A stretch of DNA of 64,000 nucleotides from Bacteroidota bacterium (GTDB lineage Bacteria; Bacteroidota; Bacteroidia; AKYH767-A; OLB10), in NCBI GenBank assembly GCA_016713925.1, contig JADJOH010000002.1, positions 930,001 through 994,000 on the forward strand. The letters are read 5' to 3'. Under the pieces are notes generated by a model, which was given only the letters and a program-made list of their open reading frames with translations, was not told the origin of the DNA and did no database searches. Below are positions 48,768-57,064 of this stretch, one piece after another. Each line of letters begins with the position of its first letter. Position 1 is the stretch's first letter. The position numbers and the translations under genes are program-made.

Positions 48768-50309
48768 TCAATAATTGGCAATTGCATAATTCACTGCTGC
48801 TGCTGCATTCAGGTTCCCATACCCTTTCGTACTGTTCTTCGTGGGATAGAATTGTGCCGTATTGGTAAGGCATGTCATTAGTTGAGCACGTGTCATAGCT
48901 GGCTTGGCACTTAATGCTAATGAAGCGATACCCGCGGCAGTAGCTGTTGCGCATGAGCTTCCACCAACATATGTTGGAGTTGCGCCACTTGCGGGAAGGG
49001 AAAGCGAGTTGCGATTACTATTTGCACTTCGTTCCATGGTGATCGTATATAACACCTTGCTACAGTCATGGCAGGAAGCACAACGGCCACCGTTTTCTTT
49101 AACCCCGGTAACAGCAATGCAAGAACTATACGCAGCAGGATAGATCACCCCAAACCAGCTGGTCCAGCTAAATGAAGTTCCGGCAGCTGCAAAAATTGTT
49201 TTACCTAAACCATAAGCATAGTCTACTCCGTCCTTCAAAACTCCACTACCAAACGGTGAACCCATACTCAGACTAATGATACGTACATCTGTTCTGTTAC
49301 CCATTCTGATAAAGGCGTTCTTGGTAGCTGTTTTTTCAGAAGAAGCATCCAAAACGACATCATTCGCAGCACGAATAAAATGCAAATTACTCTTATAGGC
49401 TACCCCTGTTGTTGCATTCTGATTATTCCGGGGACCAACAGCCTGACCACTCATACTTGTTCCATGCGTGCAAGAGTTGAAGGCAGATGTTCCCAGTGTA
49501 TAATCTGTACTCACTGTTCTACCCACATTAGAAGCTCCGTTGTTAAACTGAGCATTCAACAATGTTTGAGAAGAACTTAAACCGGCATCAATAACGCCAA
49601 TGGTTATACCCTGACCTTCGCTGATATTCCAGGCATTTGGAATATTCTGGTTATTGAAATTCCATGGCACCAATGCTCCGGGAGTGATCGTGGTCCAGTC
49701 GGCGGTGTTGAGTGCTTCGGTACTGGCACTGCAGCCGGAAGAAGAACGGTTCGGATCATTTGGCCAATAATCCAGCGGCTCCAGGTAACGCACATTCTCT
49801 AAATTATACAATTTCGTAAGCACTTCCTTATTCGTAAGCTTAATCGTCAGAATTGGTAAAACAGGATCATCTTCTACAAGAATATCCGCCAGCGTCACTT
49901 TAGTAGTACGACCGGCATTTAATTCAGAAAGTATCAGTTCAATCAGCGCATCGTGTACTTGTTTATAGGCTCCGCTCTTCACATTCACCGTATGAATTTT
50001 ACCACTGATATCCCCTTCTGAAGCCGGCTTATAACCGATGGCGAGGCTTTGATCCCCATAATGAAGTGCACTCCAGAGTGTTTTTAAATCGACCATTTCC
50101 CATTGAAAATCATTCCTTCCTTCCAGCGTAGAGATAACCATCTGATCCAGTTTTGCCTTATCATAAGCTGAACCCGAAGGTACGGCAGTTGGATTCGGCT
50201 TCACTTTCAGCACAGGCCCTTCCTGATCATTCGCCGGTTCATCCTGTTTTGTACAGGAGACGAAGCCCAGGCATACCAACAACATAAGATAGCATAGATT
50301 TTTTTTCAT
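48768..50309 (-). CDS. Subtilisin-like (S8) serine protease lipoprotein
   Basis: A 513-residue lipoprotein (lipobox LGFVSC, Cys19) with a prodomain-like region (about 40-185) and a C-terminal S8 domain. The triad is Asp241 (IGVIDAGLS), His282 (CTHGTSMSG) and Ser452 (GGSSCATATAAG). At the usual oxyanion-hole Asn the sequence reads AAAGTS (Thr378), which may alter activity. A cluster of Cys (RCASCHDCSK, 410-417) could form disulfides or bind metal. It is probably anchored to the cell surface. Transcribed alone. Confidence 0.9.
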   Translation of the reverse strand: MKKNLCYLMLLVCLGFVSCTKQDEPANDQEGPVLKVKPNPTAVPSGSAYDKAKLDQMVISTLEGRNDFQWEMVDLKTLWSALHYGDQSLAIGYKPASEGDISGKIHTVNVKSGAYKQVHDALIELILSELNAGRTTKVTLADILVEDDPVLPILTIKLTNKEVLTKLYNLENVRYLEPLDYWPNDPNRSSSGCSASTEALNTADWTTITPGALVPWNFNNQNIPNAWNISEGQGITIGVIDAGLSSSQTLLNAQFNNGASNVGRTVSTDYTLGTSAFNSCTHGTSMSGQAVGPRNNQNATTGVAYKSNLHFIRAANDVVLDASSEKTATKNAFIRMGNRTDVRIISLSMGSPFGSGVLKDGVDYAYGLGKTIFAAAGTSFSWTSWFGVIYPAAYSSCIAVTGVKENGGRCASCHDCSKVLYTITMERSANSNRNSLSLPASGATPTYVGGSSCATATAAGIASLALSAKPAMTRAQLMTCLTNTAQFYPTKNSTKGYGNLNAAAAVNYAIANY

Positions 50310-50514
50310 AATTTTTTTATGATTTATTTAAAGTTTGAAATTAGTTCTTTTTCCCAATACGGAAAAACAAAGAACAATAAAATACATTGAATTCATAGAA
50401 AAATAAAGGTTTACAGTCGAATACAAACGGTTAAAAACGGCAAAGCGACTTAATTTCATCTGATTAGCAAGCTCTAACCCGATAAAATACAAGTACACAT
50501 TCATTCTTTCTCCG

Positions 50515-50522
50515 TAAATTTG
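50515..50522 (+). promoter_or_regulatory. Candidate -7 box for the superoxide dismutase gene
   Basis: TAAATTTG matches TAnnTTTG exactly, 28 nt before the ATG. A -33 TTTG is not evident. Confidence 0.45.
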
Positions 50523-50550
50523 TCCCTTCACTACTTAAAAACATAAAAAA

Positions 50551-51147
50551 ATGGCTTTCACACTTGCCCCTCTCCCCTACGATTTCAACGCGCTCGAACC
50601 ACATATCGATGCACGCACCATGGAAATTCACCATGGCAAACACCATCAGGCCTACGTTACCAATCTGAACAATGCCATCGCCGGAACTGATGCCGAAAAC
50701 ATGAGCATTGAAGATATCTGTAAAAACATTTCCAAATTCCCTGTTCCCGTGCGCAACAATGGCGGAGGTCACTGGAATCATACTTTCTTTTGGAGCATCA
50801 TGGCACCTAACGCCGGCGGAGTACCGAAAGGAGCATTAGGTGATGCGATCAATGCCGCTTTCGGTAGTTTCGACGAATTCAAAACCAAATTTAACGCTGC
50901 AGGTGTCGGACGATTCGGTTCCGGATGGGCATGGCTTATCAAGAACAGTGCGGGTAAACTCGAGATCTGTTCAACTCCCAATCAGGACAATCCATTGATG
51001 GATAGTGCTGAAGTAAAAGGTACACCACTCCTCGGATGTGATGTCTGGGAACATGCCTATTATCTCAACTATCAGAACCGTCGTCCGGATTATTTAGCGG
51101 CCTGGTGGAATGTTGTCAATTGGGATGCTGTAGCGAAGAATTTTTAA
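50551..51147 (+). CDS. sodA: Superoxide dismutase, Mn/Fe family
   Basis: Converts superoxide to peroxide and oxygen. 198 residues, typical. Metal ligands are His27 (TMEIHHGKHH), His77 (GGGHWNHTFFW), and the Asp and His of LGCDVWEHAYY. Gly at the position before HWNH, and Gln in the TPNQDNPL segment, fit the Mn-type pattern rather than the Fe-type, so Mn or mixed use is likely. The palindrome array starts 8 nt after the stop codon. Confidence 0.93.
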   Translation: MAFTLAPLPYDFNALEPHIDARTMEIHHGKHHQAYVTNLNNAIAGTDAENMSIEDICKNISKFPVPVRNNGGGHWNHTFFWSIMAPNAGGVPKGALGDAINAAFGSFDEFKTKFNAAGVGRFGSGWAWLIKNSAGKLEICSTPNQDNPLMDSAEVKGTPLLGCDVWEHAYYLNYQNRRPDYLAAWWNVVNWDAVAKNF

Positions 51148-51154
51148 TTAGGAG

Positions 51155-51246
51155 GTGGCTTCGAGTGCCTCTCTTGGGTGGCTTCGAGTGCCTCTCTTGG
51201 GTGGCTTCGAGAACCTCTCTTGGGTGGCTTCGAGAACCTCAGCCAC
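51155..51246 (+). repeat. Tandem 23-bp units, four copies
   Basis: Units begin at 51155, 51178, 51201 and 51224 (GTGGCTTCGAGTGCCTCTCTTGG; the last two have AA for TG). The fourth runs into the full type 1 palindrome. The units appear to be amplified half-palindromes, right after the sod stop. Confidence 0.8.
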
Positions 51247-51354
51247 CCAAGAGAGGCATAAAACCAAAGAATCTCCCGCAATTGTCTTCAAGAACCTTCA
51301 TGGTGGCTGAGGCTCTCGAAGACACCATGAAGGCTCAATTCTTGATGTCAAAAT

Positions 51355-51699
51355 ATGAAAGGATATATGTATATTTTGGAATGCTGTGATGGAAGCTATT
51401 ATACAGGCAGTACTAATAATTTGGATTTAAGATTAAGACAGCATCAGAATGGCGAAGGGGCTAACCATACTAAAAAACGATTGCCAGTGAAACTGGTATA
51501 CTATGAAGAATATGAACGTGTACAAGATGCTTTTTACAGAGAGAAACAAGTTCAGGGATGGAACAGGAAAAAGAAAGAGGCGCTGATAAATGGAACACCT
51601 GAATTATTACCTGAATTAGCGATTGCTCATAGAGACTTAAATACGTTGCCTTCGATCGCCTCACATGGGTGGCTTCGAGAACCTCAGCCACCCAAGTGA
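51355..51699 (+). CDS. GIY-YIG nuclease, copy 1
   Basis: A 114-residue single-domain GIY-YIG protein (UvrC-N/YhbQ-like). The GIY and YIG strands appear as YMYIL and YYTGST. Catalytic residues Arg26 (LDLRLRQHQNG) and Glu63 (FYREKQVQGWNRKKK) are present, so it looks active. The first 100 residues are identical to copy 2, and the coding DNA appears identical too. The last 15 residues (SIASHGWLREPQPPK) are encoded by the downstream type 1 palindrome. Such nucleases cut DNA at specific sites; here the target may be the surrounding palindromes (inference). Confidence 0.8.
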   Translation: MKGYMYILECCDGSYYTGSTNNLDLRLRQHQNGEGANHTKKRLPVKLVYYEEYERVQDAFYREKQVQGWNRKKKEALINGTPELLPELAIAHRDLNTLPSIASHGWLREPQPPK

Positions 51700-51822
51700 G
51701 GCATAAAACCAAAGAATCTCCCGCAATTGTCTTCTAGAACCTTCATGGTGGCTGAGGCTCTCGAAGACACCATGAAGGTTCGATGCCACCATGAAGGTTC
51801 CCGAAATCTTGATGTCAGAAAT

Positions 51823-52242
51823 ATGAAAGGATATATGTATATTTTGGAATGCTGTGATGGAAGCTATTATACAGGCAGTACTAATAATTTGGATTTAAGA
51901 TTAAGACAGCATCAGAATGGCGAAGGGGCTAACCATACTAAAAAACGATTGCCAGTGAAACTGGTATACTATGAAGAATATGAACGTGTACAAGATGCTT
52001 TTTACAGAGAGAAACAAGTTCAGGGATGGAACAGGAAAAAGAAAGAGGCGCTGATAAATGGAACACCTGAATTATTACCTGAATTAGCGATTGCTCATAG
52101 AGACTTAAATACGTTGCCTGATCGCCTCACATGGGTGGCTTCGAGTGCCTCAGCCACCCAAGAGATGTTTAAAACCAAAGTAATCTCCCGCAATTGTCTT
52201 CTAGAACCTTCATGGTGGCTGAGGCTCTCGAAGACACCATGA
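51823..52242 (+). CDS. GIY-YIG nuclease, copy 2
   Basis: A repeat of copy 1 468 bp downstream. The domain with Arg26 and Glu63 is unchanged. After residue 100 a 2-bp difference (TTCGAT in copy 1, TGAT here) changes the frame, so the tail reads DRLTWVASSASATQEMF and continues through the palindromes to 52242. The native C-terminus is therefore uncertain; the catalytic domain ends near residue 80. In-frame codons upstream of 51823 only translate repeat DNA. Identity at silent sites suggests recent duplication or gene conversion. Confidence 0.78.
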   Translation: MKGYMYILECCDGSYYTGSTNNLDLRLRQHQNGEGANHTKKRLPVKLVYYEEYERVQDAFYREKQVQGWNRKKKEALINGTPELLPELAIAHRDLNTLPDRLTWVASSASATQEMFKTKVISRNCLLEPSWWLRLSKTP

Positions 52243-52286
52243 AGGTTCGATGCTAAGAAAGAGTGCCTCTCTTGGGTGGCTTCGAG

Positions 52287-52596
52287 AACCTCAGCCACCC
52301 AAGTGAGGCATAAAACCAAAGAATCTCCCGCAAATGTCTTCTCGAACCTTCATGGTGGCTGAGGCTCTCGAAGACACCATGAAGAACCTCAGCCATCCAA
52401 GTGAGGCATAAAACCAAAGAATCTCCCGCAATTGTCTTCTAGAACCTTCATGGTGGCTGAGGCTCTCGAAGACACCATGAAGAACCTCAGCCACCCAAGA
52501 GAGATTTAAAATAAGGTATTGTCCTGTAATTGTCTTCTCGAACCTTCATGGTGGCTGAGGCTCTCGAAGCCACCATGAAGGTTCGAAGCCACCAAT
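52287..52596 (+). repeat. Three tandem 97-bp palindrome units without nuclease
   Basis: Units start at 52287, 52384 and 52481 (GAACCTCAGCCA), exactly 97 bp apart. Each holds a half type 1 palindrome, the conserved linker and a type 2 palindrome. In the last unit the core is perfect (GGTGGCT / AGCCACC). They look like non-autonomous versions of the nuclease-bearing unit. Confidence 0.8.
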
Positions 52597-52615
52597 TAGT
52601 TTACCGATACCACAC

Positions 52616-53689
52616 TCAGGAAACTTTCTTCTCTTCCTTATTCACAATCTCTGCCTGAATACGTACGGATTCATCGTGAATCTGAATGAAGAGGTTGCGG
52701 ATAAAGCCGGGATTCAAATTCATTGATAAACCCTTTTTCATCATTTCTTCGAGGATAGACTTCCATCGTTCCGGTTGAAAAATAGAAATCTGTTGTTCTT
52801 TTTTCAATTCACCTATTAATTCGGAATAGCGAAAACGATCATTCAGTAATTTTAAAATCTCATCATCCAGACGATCAATATCCGATCTCCATGCTTGCAA
52901 TTTAGCCACGCTGAGTTCGTCGGTCACTTTTGAAAATCGGGGTTGCAGATGATTGAGAATTTCAAAAAGTCTTGTAGGTGTTACTTGTTGCAACTTATCG
53001 GTAAGAGCGTTATCAGGGTTAATATGTGTTTCTATCATCCAGCCATCGAAACCCAAATCCAGGGCTTCCTGTGCTACACTAAGTAGCAAAGGTCTTGTTC
53101 CTGCGATATGACTGATGTCACAGATAATTTTCAAGTCCGGCATGAATGATTTTAATTCAAAAGGGATTTGCCATCTGGGGTGGTTTCGAAACTCTGTTGT
53201 TTCAAAGGAATGAAAACCGCGATGGATTGCCAATACATCACCGGTCACAGCAGCCCGTACTCTTTCAATAGCCCCTCTCCACAATTCCACATCAGGGTGA
53301 ATCGGATTCTTCACCATAACCGTGATGGATGTACCCATAAGCGCATCAGCGACGTCCTGAACCTGAAAAGGATTTACCGTTGTACGCGCACCTATCCAAA
53401 CAGCATCGAGACCTGCTTTAAGACATAGTTCTGCCTGTTTGGAATTGGCGGCTTCCGTCATCACTTTCAATCCGGTCTCCTGTCGCACTTCTAACAACCA
53501 CTCGAGAGCCTCCTCTCCCACCCCTTCAAACGAACCTGGGCGTGTACGCGGTTTCCAAACACCTGCTCTAAAAATTGCTGTCGGAAGTCTGTTCGCAATT
53601 TCCCGGGCGGTGCTCAGCACCTGTTCGCGGCTTTCGGCACTACAGGGTCCTGCAACCAGTATTTTATCTGCTATGATCGTATTCTTCAT
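52616..53689 (-). CDS. Bifunctional DAHP synthase / chorismate mutase
   Basis: A 357-residue fusion. The N-terminal DAHP synthase domain (about 1-262) carries VAGPCSAES, RAGVWKPRTRPGSFEG, WIGARTTVNPF, IHRGF and CDISHIAGTRP. The C-terminal type II chorismate mutase (about 270-345) carries LQAWRSDIDRLDDEILKLL and the catalytic Arg/Lys/Gln helix. It opens aromatic amino-acid synthesis and makes prephenate from chorismate. It starts 9 nt after an ICMT-like methyltransferase, which overlaps cmoA. CmoA consumes prephenate, so the operon links product and user. Confidence 0.94.
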   Translation of the reverse strand: MKNTIIADKILVAGPCSAESREQVLSTAREIANRLPTAIFRAGVWKPRTRPGSFEGVGEEALEWLLEVRQETGLKVMTEAANSKQAELCLKAGLDAVWIGARTTVNPFQVQDVADALMGTSITVMVKNPIHPDVELWRGAIERVRAAVTGDVLAIHRGFHSFETTEFRNHPRWQIPFELKSFMPDLKIICDISHIAGTRPLLLSVAQEALDLGFDGWMIETHINPDNALTDKLQQVTPTRLFEILNHLQPRFSKVTDELSVAKLQAWRSDIDRLDDEILKLLNDRFRYSELIGELKKEQQISIFQPERWKSILEEMMKKGLSMNLNPGFIRNLFIQIHDESVRIQAEIVNKEEKKVS

Positions 53690-53698
53690 CTTTAAATT

Positions 53699-54409
53699 TC
53701 AATCTGCCTTCCAGGTTTTCGACTTCTTCATATAACGAACGAAGAGGTACATTGTTAGAAGAAGAACCTGTACCGTAATAAATGCAGGAAGCATTTGCAT
53801 TACAGCTTCCCAACCCGCCTTGTTATAATAGTACTTTGCCACCAGCCAAAGCGCAGCTGTTGACCAGATAAAGGTAGTTCCATATTCCTTTATCCAAACA
53901 CGTTTCCAGTGGAAAACCATCGAATCCAGCGTTCTGCCTACACCGCGTATGCCGGGAATCCACCGATTTACATTCTTCATATACTCACGGTACGCCTGTC
54001 TGAATTTATTTTCCAGAAAATTTTCTTCCGCACGCAAAATGGCCTGATAGAAAAAAAGGAACAATGGAATCAAAATGAAAATAAACATTATCGAATTCGA
54101 CATCATTCCCAATCCAACAATCATTAAAATATTACCCACATACAATGGATTTCTGCAATGCGCGAAAATGCCGGTTGTTACCAGTTCTTCCGCATACACC
54201 TGACGGTTTTTTCCTCCACGAATAATATAAACGAGGCCGATGGTCATCATCCTTGTCATCTGCCCTGCAAGACCAACGATAAATCCGGCTAACAATAACC
54301 AATATCCGTTTTCCACAAGAAGAACAGCCGGAACAAACAACAGCGCATAAAAAACAGGAAAGAGTACATTCCTGTAATGAAATATTATATTACCGATTTT
54401 AACCATCAC
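53699..54409 (-). CDS. Membrane methyltransferase of the ICMT/PEMT type
   Basis: A 236-residue polytopic membrane protein with about six helices. The SAM-binding C-terminal motif is recognisable: VTTGIFAHCRNPLYVGNI, then EENFLENKFRQAYREYMKNV and NRWIP. Family members methylate carboxyl groups of prenylated cysteines or phospholipid amines; the bacterial substrate is often unknown. Its start overlaps the cmoA stop by 4 nt (ATGA). Confidence 0.8.
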   Translation of the reverse strand: MMVKIGNIIFHYRNVLFPVFYALLFVPAVLLVENGYWLLLAGFIVGLAGQMTRMMTIGLVYIIRGGKNRQVYAEELVTTGIFAHCRNPLYVGNILMIVGLGMMSNSIMFIFILIPLFLFFYQAILRAEENFLENKFRQAYREYMKNVNRWIPGIRGVGRTLDSMVFHWKRVWIKEYGTTFIWSTAALWLVAKYYYNKAGWEAVMQMLPAFITVQVLLLTMYLFVRYMKKSKTWKAD

Positions 54410-55134
54410 TTCACAGCTATTATTCCCACAAAATTATACCACTTGAAAAATATTTCCGTCTGACTAAAGCCGGCTGCTTTTAACAAATCCAGATTCTCTG
54501 ACAAACGATAAGGGATTAAAACATTCTCCAATGCTTCGCGTTTCTTTGATATCTCCATATCGCTGTAATTATTTCTACGCTTATAATTGTAGTAATAATC
54601 AATGAACATTCTATTCAACATCGAACCTTCGCCCAATACTTTTTCGACGAGTAGAAAACAGCCTTGTGGATTCAGCTGACGGTATATTTCATGAATGAGT
54701 TTTTCCCTGTACAGAGGACGTATAAATTGCAATACGAGACACATGACGACTACGGAAGGATTTTCAAGAATCAGTCCATTATTAATATCTGCATTGATCA
54801 CTTTATAGGGCCGGGTAATTCCTGCTTTCTGAAAATTCTCTTCACATTGTTTCGCCATTTCCGGTGAATCATCTACACCAACAAATTTCACTCCATCGGA
54901 TAATACTTTATCAAAGCCCAGTAATGTTGTACCTGTTGAACATCCTAAATCGTAGATATTTGTTCCATCTACAGCAAAATCTGCGGCAAGCTCGGCAAGC
55001 ATTCGTTGCATTTCATTGTAATACGGCACTGATCTGGATACCATATCATCAAAAACCTGCACCACCTGACTGCCGAATTTAAAATCGCTTATTTTCTGCA
55101 ATTCATCATTAAATATTTTATCCTTATTCTTCAT
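54406..55134 (-). CDS. cmoA: Carboxy-SAM synthase CmoA
   Basis: A 242-residue class I methyltransferase-fold enzyme that resembles CmoA throughout: FDDMVSRSVPYYNEMQRML, IYDLGCSTGTTLL, FVGVDDSPEMAKQCEENF, VVVMCLVLQFIRP, and EISKKREALENVLIPYRLSE with the Arg that in E. coli holds the extra carboxylate. CmoA makes carboxy-S-adenosylmethionine from SAM and prephenate for tRNA U34 modification. No cmoB is in the window. It heads the three-gene operon. Confidence 0.88.
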   Translation of the reverse strand: MKNKDKIFNDELQKISDFKFGSQVVQVFDDMVSRSVPYYNEMQRMLAELAADFAVDGTNIYDLGCSTGTTLLGFDKVLSDGVKFVGVDDSPEMAKQCEENFQKAGITRPYKVINADINNGLILENPSVVVMCLVLQFIRPLYREKLIHEIYRQLNPQGCFLLVEKVLGEGSMLNRMFIDYYYNYKRRNNYSDMEISKKREALENVLIPYRLSENLDLLKAAGFSQTEIFFKWYNFVGIIAVK

Positions 55135-55242
55135 CTGTACTCTAAATTTTTAAGACTTGATTTCATGAAAAAAGAAATACTCTTTCAAAGCTGTCTGGTA
55201 TGACAAAGTAAAATTATAAAAAATTTCGTGCAGATAACGAGA

Positions 55243-55287
55243 TAAAAAAGAAAACGGGCAAAGGAATGTTCAAATTCATTTGCCCGT
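55243..55287 (-). terminator. Terminator of frr
   Basis: Stem ACGGGCAAA / TTTGCCCGT. On the minus strand it is followed by TTTTCTTTTTT. It lies 37 nt after the frr stop. Confidence 0.85.
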
Positions 55288-55324
55288 CATTAAGCAGGTG
55301 AGATTAACTGATTAATATCATAGA

Positions 55325-55885
55325 CTAGACTGTCATAATTTCTTTTTCCTTCGCTTCAAGGTGCTTGTCCACTTTCGTAATATAATCGTCTGTTATTTTC
55401 TGCGTTTTCGCTTCACCGTCTTTTGCAAGATCTTCGGGCAAACCACTTTTTTGCGCTTTCTTAATATTATCATTTGCCTCTCTGCGCAGGTTGCGTATAC
55501 CCACCTTGGCATGTTCTCCCTCTGCTTTCGCACGTTTCACGAGATCACGGCGACGTTCTTCACTCAGCGGGGGAACATTGATACGAATCATGATACCATC
55601 GTTGGCAGGTGTCATTCCGAGGTTAGAATCGATGATGGCCTTTTCAATCGCTTTTATCAGACTCTTCTCCCAGGGCTGTATCACGATGGTCCGCGCTTCC
55701 GGTGTATTGACATTAGCGACCTGACTTAAGGGAGTCATGGCACCATAATAATCCACCATGACGCCATCGAGCATATTCGGAGAAGCTTTACCGGCGCGGA
55801 TTTTTACAAGTTCTGATTCCAGGTGAGTGATCGCCTTTTGCATGTGATCCTGCATGTGGTCAATAATGGACTTTATGTCGTTCAT
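55325..55885 (-). CDS. frr: Ribosome recycling factor
   Basis: A 186-residue protein that splits ribosomes after termination with EF-G. The family pattern is complete (ITHLESELVKIRAGKASPNM, PLSQVANVNTPEARTI, IRINVPPLSEERRRDLVK, VGIRNLRREANDNIKK). It is last of the translation cluster, behind pyrH. Confidence 0.96.
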   Translation of the reverse strand: MNDIKSIIDHMQDHMQKAITHLESELVKIRAGKASPNMLDGVMVDYYGAMTPLSQVANVNTPEARTIVIQPWEKSLIKAIEKAIIDSNLGMTPANDGIMIRINVPPLSEERRRDLVKRAKAEGEHAKVGIRNLRREANDNIKKAQKSGLPEDLAKDGEAKTQKITDDYITKVDKHLEAKEKEIMTV

Positions 55886-55902
55886 AGAGATTTTAAGGGG
55901 GT

Positions 55903-56000
55903 TACGAAATACGAATAGAGTACGAAAATACGAAATACGAAAATACGAAATACGAAAATACGAAATACGAAAATACGAAATACGAAATTTTACGAAACTA
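55903..56000. repeat. Tandem 15-bp TACGAAAATACGAAA repeat
   Basis: Four perfect copies at 55921, 55936, 55951 and 55966, with degenerate copies on both sides and the complement at 56088-56128. It fills most of the gap between pyrH and frr. Related words, in complement, occur at 34456-34498 beside sufT. Confidence 0.85.
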
Positions 56001-56172
56001 CGAAATATGGGTAGACTACAAGTAGATTAGGGATAGACTACGAATACGAAAGATTTAAGATGAGATTTATAGTATTTCGCTTGCTTTTTTCGTATTTCGC
56101 ATTTTCGTAAAATTTCGTGTTTCGTAATTCAACTCCCTTGAAAAATCGTTTGACTAAGACAATTTATATAGA

Positions 56173-56880
56173 TTAAACGGTAACGAGGGTACCGACTTCT
56201 TCGCCTTTGACGACTTTCATGAGGTTGCCGAGTTTATTCATATCGAAGACGATGATGGGCAGATTGTTTTCCTGACAGAGGGTGAAAGCGGTCATATCCA
56301 TCACCTGGAGATTTTTAGAATAGGCTTCTGCAAATGTAATTGTAGCAAAGCGCGTTGCAGTTTTATCTTTTTCAGGATCAGCGGTATAGATGCCATCAAC
56401 ACGGGTTCCTTTCAGTATAACATCAGCTTCAATTTCAATGGCTCTGAGGGAAGCGGCGGTGTCGGTTGTAAAATACGGGTTACCGGTACCTGCACCAAAA
56501 ATCACCACGCGGCCCTTTTCCAGGTGACGCACTGCCCGGCGACGGATAAATGGCTCACAAATCGCTTCCATTTTGATAGCAGATTGCAGGCGGGTTAATA
56601 CTCCTTGTCCCTCCAAAGCTGCCTGTAATGCCATTGAATTGATCACCGTGGCGAGCATGCCCATGTAATCTCCCTGCACCCGATCCATCCCCCCTTCAGC
56701 AGCTTGTAATCCACGAAAAATATTACCTCCACCAATCACAACGGCTACCTGTACACCCAAATCGGCAATGGACTTAATATCCGCAGCATATTGCGCAAGT
56801 CGCTTATTATCAATACCAAACTGTTTGTCACCCATCAGGGCTTCGCCGGAGAGTTTAAGGAGAATGCGGTTGTATTTCAT
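56173..56880 (-). CDS. pyrH: UMP kinase
   Basis: Phosphorylates UMP to UDP. 235 residues starting MKYNRILLKLSGEAL at 56880; the frame is open upstream but unrelated. Motifs: VVIGGGNIFRG, GAGTGNPYFTTDTAA, ILKGTRVDGIYTADP. It normally neighbours frr and tsf, as here, but lysA lies between tsf and pyrH. Confidence 0.95.
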   Translation of the reverse strand: MKYNRILLKLSGEALMGDKQFGIDNKRLAQYAADIKSIADLGVQVAVVIGGGNIFRGLQAAEGGMDRVQGDYMGMLATVINSMALQAALEGQGVLTRLQSAIKMEAICEPFIRRRAVRHLEKGRVVIFGAGTGNPYFTTDTAASLRAIEIEADVILKGTRVDGIYTADPEKDKTATRFATITFAEAYSKNLQVMDMTAFTLCQENNLPIIVFDMNKLGNLMKVVKGEEVGTLVTV

Positions 56881-57064
56881 AGCAAGTGCAAAATAAACCT
56901 TTTTCTTTGAAAGATGTAAGCTGAGAGTCTTGAAAGGACCATCTTCTGTTATTGATTGTAAATTGATTTTACACCATCCGAGTCCTTTGCTCAATAGCTG
57001 AGATGAGTAGCCGCGATGGGAAGCCCAGATGTGTAGCCCGGATTTCCCTCACGATATGATACCC

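Larger units (their letters stand above)
51155..52596. mobile_element. GIY-YIG nuclease / paired-palindrome array
   Basis: A 1.44-kb block with two palindrome types. Type 1 is CTTGGGTGGCT-TCGAGAACCTC-AGCCACCCAAG (11-bp arms). Type 2 is CCTTCATGGTG...CACCATGAAGG around GGCTGAGGCTCTCGAAG. The core of type 2 is close to the reverse complement of the type 1 core, so each type 1/type 2 pair, about 50 bp apart, forms an inverted doublet like REP pairs. Six type 2 and about four full type 1 copies occur. Two copies of a GIY-YIG gene sit between doublets as a 468-bp direct repeat. The linker between palindromes (GGCATAAAACCAAAGAATCT and the bases after it) is conserved in every unit. Mobility is inferred from structure only. 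Confidence 0.7.

Noticed and set aside
51155..52596. Palindrome array as a CRISPR or integron array
   Set aside because: Spacing is not uniform over the block, the linkers are conserved rather than unique, and there is no integrase or Cas gene.
55903..56000. Regular 15-bp units as a possible CRISPR array
   Set aside because: Units are contiguous with no spacers, and no cas genes are near.
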